Source of the DNA: QHXQ01 sp036389375
GTDB lineage: Bacteria > Acidobacteriota > Blastocatellia > Pyrinomonadales > Pyrinomonadaceae
NCBI GenBank assembly: GCA_036389375.1
Contig: DASVQA010000153.1
Coordinates: 1 to 30,488, forward strand
Length of the DNA: 30,488 nt
Direction of reading: 5' to 3'
The notes under the pieces were generated by a model, which worked only from the letters and a program-made list of their open reading frames with translations, did no database searches and was not told the DNA's origin. Position 1 is the stretch's first letter. The number at the start of each line of letters is the position of its first letter. Positions 1 to 8,595 of this stretch are shown one piece after another. The translations under genes and the position numbers were made by a program.

Positions 1-1160
1 TCCCCGACGTGCCCACGCCCCGCGTCAAAGCACTCGTGGACGCGGGCGGCATGCGCGCCACCACGAACTTCAGCGAACTGAGCAAGTGCGACGCGATCAT
101 CATCTGCGTGCCGACGCCGCTCCGCAAAACAAAAGAGCCGGACATCTCCTATATCCTCGCCGCCGCCGAACAGATTCAACAGAACTTGCGGCGCGGGCAG
201 TTGATCGTGCTTGAGTCCACGACCTATCCCGGCACGACCGACGAAGTGCTGCTGCCAATGTTCACCGATGGCGGCCTCGCGCTCGACGCGGATTTTCTGC
301 TCGCCTTCTCGCCGGAGCGGGTTGATCCCGGCAATCCGCAATTCCAGACGCACAACATTCCAAAGGTCGTGGGCGGCTGCACGGACGATTCGACGGCCGC
401 CGCCGCCGCGCTCTATGGCGCAATCGTCAATCACGTGCATCCGGTCACGTCCGCTCGCGTCGCGGAAGCGGCGAAACTGCTTGAGAACACCTTTCGCGCG
501 GTCAACATCGGCATGGCGAACGAGATGGCGCGGCTCTGCTACGCGCTCGGCATAGACACCTGGGAAGTGATTCGCGCGGCGGCGACCAAGCCGTTCGGCT
601 TCATGCCCTTCTATCCCGGCCCCGGCATCGGCGGCCACTGCATCCCGCTCGACCCCCACTATCTTTCATGGAAGGCCCGTCAGCACGGCTTTGACTCGCG
701 CTTCATCGGCCTCGCTGAAGAGGTCAACTCGCGCATGCCGGAACACGTCGTCCAACTCGTCGCCGACGGGCTAAACGACGAGGCACAGGCGTTGAAGAAC
801 GCGCGCGTACTGCTGCTCGGCGTGGCCTACAAGAAGGATATTGACGACGTGCGCGAAAGCCCCGCGCTCTCGATCATAGATCGCCTGCGCGCCAAGGGCG
901 CAGACGTGCGCTATCACGATCCGTTCGTGGCGGAAGTCCGCTTCGACGACGCGCACACGGAAGGATCGGGCGCACCACTCCAATCCGTCGCGCTGACGGA
1001 CGAAGAACTGAAGGCGGCCGACTGCGTCGTGATCGTCACCGACCACAGCCAGATCGACTACCGCCGCGTCTGCGAGTTGACGAAGCTGATTATAGACACG
1101 CGCAACGCGCTCGACCGCGACCTGCGCCGCACAAGCTGCGCGCGCATCGTCCGGTTGTGA
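1..1160 (+). CDS. Nucleotide-sugar 6-dehydrogenase (UDP-GlcNAc/UDP-GalNAc dehydrogenase type), 5' truncated by window edge
   Basis: This enzyme oxidises C6 of a UDP-sugar to the uronic acid using NAD, supplying acidic sugars for surface polysaccharide. The frame is open from base 3; the GTG at 9 is internal, because the N-terminal Rossmann segment expected before it (about 50-60 residues) is missing. Visible marks are the CVPTPL stretch with the following EPD, the ESTTYPGTTDE segment typical of the WbpA/VipA/WbpO group, and the catalytic cysteine in GIGGHCIPLDP. A C-terminal UDP-binding domain follows, with GVAYKKDIDDVRESPAL. The family assignment is firm. The exact substrate (UDP-GlcNAc, UDP-GalNAc or another) cannot be read from the sequence. 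The gene converges on the epimerase that ends at 1258, with a long hairpin between them. Confidence 0.93.
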   Translation, partial: PDVPTPRVKALVDAGGMRATTNFSELSKCDAIIICVPTPLRKTKEPDISYILAAAEQIQQNLRRGQLIVLESTTYPGTTDEVLLPMFTDGGLALDADFLLAFSPERVDPGNPQFQTHNIPKVVGGCTDDSTAAAAALYGAIVNHVHPVTSARVAEAAKLLENTFRAVNIGMANEMARLCYALGIDTWEVIRAAATKPFGFMPFYPGPGIGGHCIPLDPHYLSWKARQHGFDSRFIGLAEEVNSRMPEHVVQLVADGLNDEAQALKNARVLLLGVAYKKDIDDVRESPALSIIDRLRAKGADVRYHDPFVAEVRFDDAHTEGSGAPLQSVALTDEELKAADCVVIVTDHSQIDYRRVCELTKLIIDTRNALDRDLRRTSCARIVRL

Positions 1161-1188
1161 GACAGCGTAGGCGCAGTCCAACACAGCG

Positions 1189-1248
1189 CACAAAGATACA
1201 GAGGGCACAGAGAAGAGCAAATCTCTCTGTGCCCTCTGTGTCTTTGTG
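1189..1248. repeat. Long intergenic inverted repeat (25-bp arms) between convergent genes
   Basis: Arms at 1189-1213 and 1224-1248 are complementary over 25 bp with one T:G wobble, around a 10-nt loop. Each arm contains the quasi-repeated units ACAGAGGG and CACAGAGA. It sits midway between two convergent stop codons, so it could act as a bidirectional transcription barrier, but neither side has a T-tract. It resembles the other dyad repeats at 12860, 21707, 22841 and 27616 in design but not in unit sequence. Confidence 0.85.
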
Positions 1249-1257
1249 AACTGCGGC

Positions 1258-2193
1258 TTACTCCCTATTCGCTTCTTGTTGCCACGTGGCGATGCATTGT
1301 GCGAGGGCACTGGCTAGCGGCTGCGGTTGCCAATCAAGGGCGAGCGCGCGCAAGGCTGTGATGTCTGCCCGCCATGCGTGCGGATCGCCGGGCCGGGCCA
1401 GGCCGTGACAGCGGATCTCTTTCTCCGGGGCGACGAGCGCGCGCACCTGCCGGGCAAGCTCAAGCACGCTCGTCTCTGCACCGCTCGCAACGTTGATGAC
1501 AAGACAGCGTGCTTCGTCAGTCGCTTGTGTCTTGGCTGTGGCTAATGCGATGAACGCGGCGGCAATGTCATCAACGTGCAGGTAGTCGCGCGTCTCCGTG
1601 CCTGTGCCGGCGAGCCAGATGGTCGCGTCCGCGCCGGCACATTGGCGGTAGAGTTCCCACACCAGCAGCCGGCGCTGCGCCGCGCCAAAGAGCGAGAAGA
1701 GGCGACAGACCAGCACGTTGAGGCCAAAGCACTCGGCATACTCGCGCGCCAGCAGTTCACACGCGGCCTTGTGAAAACCGTAAGGCGAGATGGGCCGCAC
1801 CGGCGCGTCTTCGCGCGCGGGGAGCGCCGTCAGGTTGCCATAGACGGCGGCGCTTGAAGGAAACAGGATGAGGGGGCGCAAACCAGCACGCCGCACGGCG
1901 TCGAGCGTGTTTGCCCACGTCATGACGGCGGCGCGCAGATCATCGAGCGGCGTCTGCAAAGAGGCAGCGACCGACGCTGTGCCCGCGCCGTGCAGCAACA
2001 CGTCGGGCGCAAACGCGCTGACGATGCCGGCGAGGTCTGAAGTCAACACGTCCGCCTGCACGTAAGCGCCGGGCCAGCCCGCGCCCGGTTGGCTCGCCCG
2101 CGCCACCCCAAGCACTTCATGCCCGGCGCGGGCCGCCCAGCGCCCCACGCTGCCGCCCAGGAATCCGTTGCTGCCCGTAATCAGGAGACGCAC
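1258..2193 (-). CDS. NAD-dependent epimerase/dehydratase (extended SDR)
   Basis: This is a 311-residue extended short-chain dehydrogenase acting on nucleotide sugars. The N-terminal NAD-binding motif is GSNGFLG (residues 7-13). A serine-rich strand SSAAVYGN precedes the active-site YGFHK (Tyr-x-x-x-Lys). RDYLHVDDIA is the typical late motif of sugar epimerases and dehydratases. It starts at GTG 2193, three bases after the TAA of the upstream glycosyltransferase gene, so it is the last gene of the minus-strand export operon. The substrate is not determinable; UDP-glucose 4-epimerase-like or dTDP-sugar reductase-like roles both fit. Confidence 0.88.
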   Translation of the reverse strand: MRLLITGSNGFLGGSVGRWAARAGHEVLGVARASQPGAGWPGAYVQADVLTSDLAGIVSAFAPDVLLHGAGTASVAASLQTPLDDLRAAVMTWANTLDAVRRAGLRPLILFPSSAAVYGNLTALPAREDAPVRPISPYGFHKAACELLAREYAECFGLNVLVCRLFSLFGAAQRRLLVWELYRQCAGADATIWLAGTGTETRDYLHVDDIAAAFIALATAKTQATDEARCLVINVASGAETSVLELARQVRALVAPEKEIRCHGLARPGDPHAWRADITALRALALDWQPQPLASALAQCIATWQQEANRE

Positions 2194-2196
2194 GAC

Positions 2197-4416
2197 TTAA
2201 TCAATCACAGGTGCGACGCTACGCGGCGCAAACACATTGTCCGCCAGCAACGCGCGCAGCGAATCGGTAATGACGGGCGCACAGACGGCCGGTGTGAAGT
2301 GCCGGCCGATGTGTGCGTAGCCGTTATCGGCGAGGCGCTGCCACAACTCGCGCTCACGGTAGAGCGCCACGACGGCGGCGGCAAAGGCGGCGGCCGTATC
2401 CGTGATCATGGCCGAATCCTCGTGTATGAGACCCATGCCTTCCGCCCCGACGCTCGTCGTCACGCACGGCAACCCGTGCGCCAGCGCCTCGCCGATCTTG
2501 CCCTTTACGCCCGCGCCGTAGCGTAGCGGCGCAACGAAGACGCGGCGCGTCTGCCAGAACGTCGTCACGTCTGGCACATAACCATGCACGCGCACCGACG
2601 CATCGGCGTAAGCGCCGATCTCGGCCGGGTTGTCGCCGATGATGTCGAGTTCGATGTCCGGCAACGCTTGTTTGATAAGTGGAAAGACTTCGCGCATGAA
2701 GTAGCGCACGCCGTCGCTGTTCGGGCGATGCGCGAGGTTGCCGATAAAGAGTAGTTGGCGACGTTCATCAAACGGCAGACCGCGCTCGTGCAGTTCGTGG
2801 ATCGTCGGGATGACTTCTATCGGCGCGCCGGGCGCAACTTCAGCGACGGCCCGTTTATCTTCTGCCGAGTTGCACCAGATCAGATCGCTCATGCGTGCGA
2901 GGCGCGTCTCAAGTTTGCGGTAGTGTGCCGCTTGCGTTGCGATCTGCGGGTCGTTGGTGACGGCGTGCTCGCGTGCAAAGCGCAGGAAATGTGCGTCCAC
3001 CATGTCGAAGATGAGGCGCACGCCCGCACGCCGCAGGCGCGGCATGAACGCGGCGGCCACCGGCGGGCGGCTCACGACGGCGGCAGCAAAACGGCGCGCG
3101 CGCAGCAGACGCGCGACGGCCGCTACACTCGTCGTCTCGATCCCTTCCTGCCACAGCCGCTTTTCATATTCCGGCCATTCCGGCCGGTTCATCGGCACAA
3201 ACATGACGCGGCACGAGCGCGCGAGTGTGCGCAGGATAAAGAGCATGCGCGCGCTCCCGGCATCGCGGTCGGGCGTCGGCACGCGTTCGTCAAAGATGAT
3301 GACGCGCGGCCCCCGGCGGCGGTCGTTGGCGCGCGCAATGTTCGCTGGATCGTTCGGCCAGTGTTCGCGCGCCAACACCGCTTGCCACTTGGCGACGAAC
3401 TTCTCGTGGTTGACCACTTGATAGCGTTTGAGACCCGTGCCGGTGTCGCGGCCCGCCGTTGCCCCCTCGTAGTGGATGAGCCGCGAGGCGGGCTGGAAGA
3501 CGACCTTGTGGCCGAGCGCGCGCACGCTCATGCAGAGGTCTGCGTCCTCGTAGTAGGCGGGCGCGAAGCGGCGGTCGAAGCCGCCGACTTGCTCGAACAG
3601 TTCTTTGCGAATCAGGAGCGACGCGCCGGAACAGTAATCAACCTCGCGCGCGAAATTGAAACTTCTATCGTCGCCCCTGCGCCCCCAACCGCAGTGATGG
3701 GGCACGCCGTCGCGCCAGATGATCGCGCCCGCCTCCTGAATTGTGTGGTCAGGATAGAGAAAGAGCGAGCCGACCGCGCCCACGCGCTCGTCGCCTTCGA
3801 CCGTAGCAACGAGTGCGCGCCACCAACCGGGCAGCACGAACGTGTCGTTGTTCAAAAAGATCAGGTAGCGCCCACGCGCAATGGCTGCGCCTTGATTGCA
3901 CGCGTCCACGAAGCCGAGATTCTCTTCGTTGTTGACGACCTTGAGCAACGCACCGAAATGCGCGAGCAGGCGCGGCGTCTCGTCGCGCGAGGCGTTGTTG
4001 ACAATGATGATCTCGTTCGCCGCGAGGTCAACTTCGCGCAACAACGCGCGCAGGGCTTGAAAGGTGTACTCGACCTTGTTGAAGACGGGGATGATGATCG
4101 AGGTGCTGATGGCCCGGTCGGCCGTATTGGCTGTCGCCTGCGCGCCGTCCATGAGGAATAGGAAATCCTGCGCGCTCCATAGCTCATCTTTTAGTGCGAT
4201 ATCGGGCACGGCGCGCGGGCGCGTGGGCCAAGCGCGGTCGAGATCGAGGCCGTGCTTGACGGCGAGATGGAGCACGTATTCGCCGAAGCCGAAGAGGCGC
4301 GCCGCGCCGCCCACGCACGCGCCGACCGTGCCGACGAGCGCGCGCTTCGCCAGAATCTTCAGCGCAAGCGGCGCGCGCTGCTGCAAGCGTTCCTTCAGTC
4401 GCGGCGTGTGACTCAT
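2197..4416 (-). CDS. Bifunctional glycosyltransferase: N-terminal GT2 plus C-terminal GT4
   Basis: This 739-residue protein fuses two glycosyltransferases. After about 110 residues, a GT2 domain begins with TSIIIPVFNKVEYT. It has an NND motif in place of DXD (RYLIFLNNDTFV) and the YYEDADLCMSVRALG segment seen in rhamnosyltransferase-like GT2 enzymes. From about residue 370, a GT4 fold follows, with LLFIGNLAHRPNSDGVRYF and the donor-site region GAGVKGKIGEALAHGLP. It presumably adds two successive sugars to the exported glycan on the cytoplasmic face. Its ATG overlaps the TGA of the Wzt-like gene by four bases (ATGA, 4413-4416), indicating translational coupling. Donor and acceptor are unknown. 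Confidence 0.92.
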   Translation of the reverse strand: MSHTPRLKERLQQRAPLALKILAKRALVGTVGACVGGAARLFGFGEYVLHLAVKHGLDLDRAWPTRPRAVPDIALKDELWSAQDFLFLMDGAQATANTADRAISTSIIIPVFNKVEYTFQALRALLREVDLAANEIIIVNNASRDETPRLLAHFGALLKVVNNEENLGFVDACNQGAAIARGRYLIFLNNDTFVLPGWWRALVATVEGDERVGAVGSLFLYPDHTIQEAGAIIWRDGVPHHCGWGRRGDDRSFNFAREVDYCSGASLLIRKELFEQVGGFDRRFAPAYYEDADLCMSVRALGHKVVFQPASRLIHYEGATAGRDTGTGLKRYQVVNHEKFVAKWQAVLAREHWPNDPANIARANDRRRGPRVIIFDERVPTPDRDAGSARMLFILRTLARSCRVMFVPMNRPEWPEYEKRLWQEGIETTSVAAVARLLRARRFAAAVVSRPPVAAAFMPRLRRAGVRLIFDMVDAHFLRFAREHAVTNDPQIATQAAHYRKLETRLARMSDLIWCNSAEDKRAVAEVAPGAPIEVIPTIHELHERGLPFDERRQLLFIGNLAHRPNSDGVRYFMREVFPLIKQALPDIELDIIGDNPAEIGAYADASVRVHGYVPDVTTFWQTRRVFVAPLRYGAGVKGKIGEALAHGLPCVTTSVGAEGMGLIHEDSAMITDTAAAFAAAVVALYRERELWQRLADNGYAHIGRHFTPAVCAPVITDSLRALLADNVFAPRSVAPVID

Positions 4417-5717
4417 GGATGAGAGCGCGCGTCCGCTTCGTCAGCAGGCGTGGGCGCGAAGTCGGTCGTCCAATTCAGGAGCGGGCGCACAAGACCGGGC
4501 ATCGGGCCGATGTAATCGCCCCGCGCCGTGTCGCCCTGCTGGCTGTCGATCACCTGAAAGGCAACTACCTTGCTGGCTTCGACGTGCAAGGCCGTCGCCG
4601 GATAGTGCGACATGACGGAGGCGTGGACGAGCAGGCTGCCTTCGGCCAAGTAGTTGCCGGGAATCCATGCGGTGCTTGTGTACGTGCCGGCGGGGCGGGC
4701 CCGCCTGCGCCACTCTAGCCCCGTGTCGTGTGCGCTAAAGATGTGCGTGCCCGTTTCGTTGTAGACCTCGACGACGGGCGTTAAGGTCTGCTCTGCTTGC
4801 AAGACCTCGTAAGTAATTTGAAGCCCGACGGGGCGGCGTATGTCTGCGGCGGCGATGGTTGCGCCCGCTTCGTCGCACACGCGCACGCGGCGCAGGCGCA
4901 CGATGTTGTTGCCCGGCGCTTCAGTTTCAGTCCACGCGCGCTCTGCGCCCACGTTCCAGCTTGAACTCAAGTAAGCGTTGACGACCGAGCGCGCGTCGCC
5001 TTCGTTGACGATCTCGCCCTGCTGCATCAGGAGCACGCGTTTGCAGAGGCGCGTGACGGCGGGCATGTTGTGCGAGACGAAAAAGATGGTGCGCCCCTGC
5101 TGGCGTATCTCGTGCATCTTGTCGAGACACTTCTGCTGGAAGGCGGCGTCGCCGACGGCGAGCACCTCGTCCATAATCAGCACCTCCGGCTCAAGGTGCG
5201 CGGCGACGGAGAAGGCAAGGCGCACGTACATGCCCGACGAATACCACTTGACCGGCGTTTCGATAAACCGCTTAACCTCCGAGAAGGCCACGATCTCGTC
5301 AAACTTGCGGTCGATCTCCACGCGGCGCATGCCGAGGATCGCGCCGCTCAGGTAGATGTTCTCGCGCCCCGTCAATTCCGGGTGAAAGCCCGTGCCGACT
5401 TCGAGCAAACTGCCGACGCGCCCGTAGAGCGCGACGCGCCCGGTCGTCGGCTTCGTGATGCGCGAGAGGATTTTCAGGAGCGTGGATTTACCCGCGCCGT
5501 TGTGCCCGATGATGCCGACGAGTTCGCCCTGCCGCACTTCCAGATTGATGTCCTTGAGCGCCCAGAGCGTGCGGCGCGCGGCGTGCCCGTTTTGGCGACG
5601 GCGAAACGGCGCGCGCACGATGCCTTCGAGCATCTCGCGGAACGTGAAATAGCCGGGATGCAGCCCGCCGATGCGGTAACGCTTGCTGACGTTCTCAATG
5701 GTCACCATCGGCTGCAT
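4413..5717 (-). CDS. wzt: ABC transporter ATP-binding protein with Wzt-type C-terminal carbohydrate-binding domain
   Basis: This is the ATPase of a polysaccharide ABC exporter, 434 residues from ATG 5717 (an alternative ATG lies at 5708). Walker A is GHNGAGKST (71-79), the signature is the Wzt-style WYSSGMYVRL (about 158-167), Walker B is LIMDEVLAVGD (180-190), and the H-loop is SHN (His216). Residues from about 260 onward form the extra beta-rich domain seen in Wzt proteins that recognise the non-reducing terminus of the glycan. The open frame continues upstream to 6092, but that part lies across the permease gene and reads as low-complexity arginine/alanine sequence, so I reject it. It starts nine bases past the permease stop codon. 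Confidence 0.93.
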   Translation of the reverse strand: MQPMVTIENVSKRYRIGGLHPGYFTFREMLEGIVRAPFRRRQNGHAARRTLWALKDINLEVRQGELVGIIGHNGAGKSTLLKILSRITKPTTGRVALYGRVGSLLEVGTGFHPELTGRENIYLSGAILGMRRVEIDRKFDEIVAFSEVKRFIETPVKWYSSGMYVRLAFSVAAHLEPEVLIMDEVLAVGDAAFQQKCLDKMHEIRQQGRTIFFVSHNMPAVTRLCKRVLLMQQGEIVNEGDARSVVNAYLSSSWNVGAERAWTETEAPGNNIVRLRRVRVCDEAGATIAAADIRRPVGLQITYEVLQAEQTLTPVVEVYNETGTHIFSAHDTGLEWRRRARPAGTYTSTAWIPGNYLAEGSLLVHASVMSHYPATALHVEASKVVAFQVIDSQQGDTARGDYIGPMPGLVRPLLNWTTDFAPTPADEADARSHP

Positions 5718-5725
5718 CACGTTCG

Positions 5726-6652
5726 TCAGATCACGTCGGCAAAGGTCGCTTCCAACCGGCGGAAGATGTAGGTGGCCGCGACGACGAGCGCGCAGGTCAG
5801 CACGGCGGCGATAGCGACAGGCCCAAGCGGCAAGGCGCTCCCCGCCAGCGCGGCGCGAAAACCTTCGACGATGCCGGTTACGGGGTTGGCCGCGAGCAGC
5901 CAGTACCAGCGCCCCTGCAACTTCGTCGCCGGATAGATGACGGGCGAAGCGAAGAACCAGAACTGCATCATGAACGGAACGACATGGCGCAGGTCGCGGT
6001 ACTTCACCGTCAGCGCCGAGATGAGCAGGCCGACGGCGAGCGCCAGCAGCACGAGCAGTGCGACAAAGCCCGGCAGGAGCAGCAGCGACCACGTGAGCGC
6101 CACTTGATAGTAGAACGCCAGCGCGAAGAGGATGATGGACGCGACCACGAGATCGACCAGCCCGGCCGCCGTCGCCGCTGCCGGGATGAACAGGCGCGGG
6201 AAATAGACCTTCGTGATCAGGCTCGTGTTCTGCACGAGGCTGCCGGTCGAGTTGCCGACGGCGTTGGCGAAGAACGTCCAGAGCAGCAGCCCGGCGTAGG
6301 CAAAGAGCGGGTAAGGGAGCGCGCCTGCTTCAAGGCCGCCGAGCCGGTGAAAGATGAGCGTGACGATGAGCATGGTGCAGAGCGGCTGGATGATGACCCA
6401 CGCCGCGCCCATCAAAGTCTGTTTGTAGCGCACCTTGATGTCGCGCCAGATGAGGAAATAGAGCAGTTCGCGGTACGTCCAGAACTCCGCCAGATCAAGC
6501 TGCACGCCCGACTCTTCCGACTCGATCAGGAAGCGTGGGCGCACCGGCGCAGACTGATCGCCCGATGGCGTCTGACTCGCGCTCAAAGTGAATTGTTGGG
6601 CGGCGGGCGCGGGCGTGAGCGGGCGGGCGCTGTCGCTGGGCTTCAAACTCAT
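5726..6652 (-). CDS. wzm: ABC-2 type polysaccharide export permease (Wzm-like)
   Basis: This is the membrane half of the exporter, about 308 residues from ATG 6652 (a TTG directly before it at 6655 is possible). After a soluble N-terminus of about 75 residues comes the ABC-2 permease core: WTYRELLYFLIWRDIKVRYK, then MGAAWVIIQPLCTMLIVTLIF, and several hydrophobic segments, including AGLLLWTFFANAVGNSTGSL and VVPFMMQFWFFASPVIYP, characteristic of Wzm/TagG/RfbA permeases. GAGAA lies eight bases upstream of the ATG. It is the first gene of the minus-strand operon. It works with the adjacent Wzt-like ATPase to move lipid-linked glycan across the inner membrane. Confidence 0.94.
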   Translation of the reverse strand: MSLKPSDSARPLTPAPAAQQFTLSASQTPSGDQSAPVRPRFLIESEESGVQLDLAEFWTYRELLYFLIWRDIKVRYKQTLMGAAWVIIQPLCTMLIVTLIFHRLGGLEAGALPYPLFAYAGLLLWTFFANAVGNSTGSLVQNTSLITKVYFPRLFIPAAATAAGLVDLVVASIILFALAFYYQVALTWSLLLLPGFVALLVLLALAVGLLISALTVKYRDLRHVVPFMMQFWFFASPVIYPATKLQGRWYWLLAANPVTGIVEGFRAALAGSALPLGPVAIAAVLTCALVVAATYIFRRLEATFADVI

Positions 6653-6809
6653 CAAACGTTCTCAAGTCGCTTCGCGGGCGAGGTCAGTCTAGCCACGCGC
6701 GCCCGCGAGCGTCAAGCAAGGGCGACGCGGCGCAGCGCTGTTGCCGGGCCCGTGTGTCTCCGGTTGCCTGCGTCGGCGCTATGGCCGCCCGCCGCAAGTC
6801 TCCGGTTTG

Positions 6810-6830
6810 CCGTGCGCGTGCTATACTCCG
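6810..6830 (+). promoter_or_regulatory. Candidate extended -10 promoter for the ligase-family gene
   Basis: TGCTATACT (TATACT at 6822-6827) is a good extended -10 element, 27 bases before the ATG at 6854, in the divergent region between the permease and ligase genes. No convincing -35 lies at the usual distance (bases 6799-6804 are TCTCCG), so this rests on the -10 alone. Confidence 0.35.
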
Positions 6831-6853
6831 CCGCGCCCGCGAAGCTATCTGTG

Positions 6854-8437
6854 ATGACTCCCGCTCAGACTGACACCCTCTCGCCAGCAGACAGAGCAAC
6901 AAGCGTAACCGGCAGCAGCCCGTTGGCTAAATGGTTGGAGCGAGCTACGGTCGGCTGTCTGTTTCTGTTTGCGGCCGTTGCCCCGCACTCGATTGCGGCA
7001 ACGCAGACGGCGTGGCTGCTGGCGCTGCTGTTGTGGGTGACGAGATTTCTGCTCAGCCCGCGCCCGCGCCTCTATCGCACGCCGGTTGACTATGCGCTGC
7101 TCGGCTTCTTCATCCTCACCTTTATCTCCGCGCTCCTCTCTTACAATCCTGAACTGTCCGTCGGCAAACTACGCGCGGCCAGCCTCTTCACCATCGTCTA
7201 TCTCGTCGCGGAAAACATTCGCACGCGGCACGTGCTGCGCGCGCTCGTCGTCGTCGTCGTCGCTTCGTGTCTCTTGAATGTCGCTTACACGTTCGGCGTG
7301 CTCGCGGTCGGGCGCGGCGTGCGGGTCGCGGAGTTGAATCCGGCAGGGCCGCTCTACGCGGCGGGCGTGCGCGCGGGCGAGACGCTCGTGGCGGTTGACG
7401 GTGTGGCGGCGAACAGCCCCGAAGAGTTGGAGCGCGGCATCAGGGCGGCACGCCCCGCGACCGACCGGCAGATTCGCTGGCCCAACCAATCGGTGGCTTG
7501 TAGCTGGGATGAACGTTCAGCATGCGTGGGCGGGCATCACGCGGAGGTGCTGTCGGTTTTCAGCGTCCCGCGCGACAGTCTCGCAGCCGGCGACACGGCG
7601 AGCGCGCGGCTCGGCATCACGCGCTGGACGCGCGGGCGCGACGACCGCGCCACAGGCTTCTACGGCCAGTACACGACCTATGGCGAGGCGCTGCAACTGA
7701 TCATGTCGCTCGCGCTCGGTCTGTTCATCGCCCTGCCACAGAAACGGAACATGCGCGGGGCGCTGCTGGGCTTCGCGCTGGCGGCGCTCGCCGCCGCTTT
7801 GGTGCTGACGGTGACGCGCGCCTCCTGGCTCGGTTTTCTGGTGTCGGCTTTCGTCATCGCGCTCACACATGCGCGCCGCCGCGCGTTGCTGTTGACGGCC
7901 GTTGTGATGCTGCCGCTCGTCTGTGCCAGCCTCTTCGTCTTGCAGCAGCAACGGCGCGTCGGGTTCATCGATCCGCAGGAAGGCTCAACCGCATGGCGGC
8001 TCGTCGTCTGGCGCGAAGGCGCGCGCGTGCTCGTCAGTCGCCCACGTCATCTGCTCGTCGGCGTCGGCATGGATTCGCTCAAACAACGCTGGCGCGAGTG
8101 GAGCATGTTCGCGGGCGGCAAACTACCCTGGGGGCATCTGCATTCGACGCCTTTGCAGATCGCTTTCGAGCGCGGCATCCCGGCCCTGCTCGTCTGGTTG
8201 GCGCTACTCTTCATCTACGCCCGCATGCTCTGGCGACTCGCACGGCGAAGCGCGGGCGCAAACTGGATCGAGCGCGGTCTTGTGCTCGGCGCACTGGGCG
8301 GGCTGTGCGGTTTCGTGACGAGCGGGCTGGTGCACTACAATCTCGGCGACTCGGAAGTGGTGATGATCTTCTACTTCATCATGGGTCTTGCCCTCGCCGC
8401 CCAACATCAAGCCGCGCCGCCAGCGCACGAAATTTAG
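6854..8437 (+). CDS. O-antigen ligase / Wzy-family membrane protein with inserted PDZ-like domain
   Basis: This 527-residue polytopic membrane protein starts at ATG 6854 (GTG 6851 is adjacent). The open frame extends back to 5984 but runs antisense to the permease there, so I reject that part. Several transmembrane segments precede residue 150. Residues about 157-201 read as a PDZ-like domain, with ELNPAGPLYAAGVRAGE followed by LVAVDGVAANSPEEL. A periplasmic-type stretch follows, then the Wzy_C/O-antigen-ligase core, with FYGQYTTYGEALQL, LVLTVTRASWLGF and the His-containing HLHSTPLQIAFERG (His428/His430). Family members join a glycan from undecaprenyl diphosphate to lipid A-core or another acceptor, or polymerise repeats. 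Ligase and polymerase cannot be told apart by sequence alone. The PDZ-like insert is unusual. Confidence 0.88.
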   Translation: MTPAQTDTLSPADRATSVTGSSPLAKWLERATVGCLFLFAAVAPHSIAATQTAWLLALLLWVTRFLLSPRPRLYRTPVDYALLGFFILTFISALLSYNPELSVGKLRAASLFTIVYLVAENIRTRHVLRALVVVVVASCLLNVAYTFGVLAVGRGVRVAELNPAGPLYAAGVRAGETLVAVDGVAANSPEELERGIRAARPATDRQIRWPNQSVACSWDERSACVGGHHAEVLSVFSVPRDSLAAGDTASARLGITRWTRGRDDRATGFYGQYTTYGEALQLIMSLALGLFIALPQKRNMRGALLGFALAALAAALVLTVTRASWLGFLVSAFVIALTHARRRALLLTAVVMLPLVCASLFVLQQQRRVGFIDPQEGSTAWRLVVWREGARVLVSRPRHLLVGVGMDSLKQRWREWSMFAGGKLPWGHLHSTPLQIAFERGIPALLVWLALLFIYARMLWRLARRSAGANWIERGLVLGALGGLCGFVTSGLVHYNLGDSEVVMIFYFIMGLALAAQHQAAPPAHEI

Positions 8438-8595
8438 GGCGGCAGCGCGGTCACGACACACATTGCGCCTCGCCGCAGGACTATAAGCAGGGAGTGTCTA
8501 AATCAGGGTCGCTAACGATAAATCATGGGCCTCAGCAAAGGAAGTCCCTCTCTGTCAGGATCGGTTCGTGGCCGGGCCCGCAGGGCGCTCTGGCC

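Noticed and set aside
1189..1248. Intrinsic Rho-independent terminator
   Set aside because: The stem is long and of mixed composition and no T-run follows on either strand, so I list it as a repeat only.
2755..4161. 468-residue plus-strand open frame
   Set aside because: It lies entirely antisense to the GT2-GT4 gene. Its His/Arg/Ala-rich composition is a by-product of high G+C codons.
5718..6092. N-terminal extension of the Wzt-like frame
   Set aside because: It runs through the permease gene on the same strand in another frame and is low-complexity Ala/Arg sequence. MVTIENVSKRY is the normal family start.
5984..6853. Upstream extension of the ligase-family frame as an 817-residue protein
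   Set aside because: It is antisense to the permease and is rich in Arg, Gln and Glu with no domain. The real protein begins near 6854.
8438..8595. Possible insertion-sequence end (GGGAGTGTCTAAATC at about 8491) between the ligase and GT2 genes
   Set aside because: No matching inverted copy, target duplication or transposase is present within the window; it is only a slightly AT-richer intergenic stretch.
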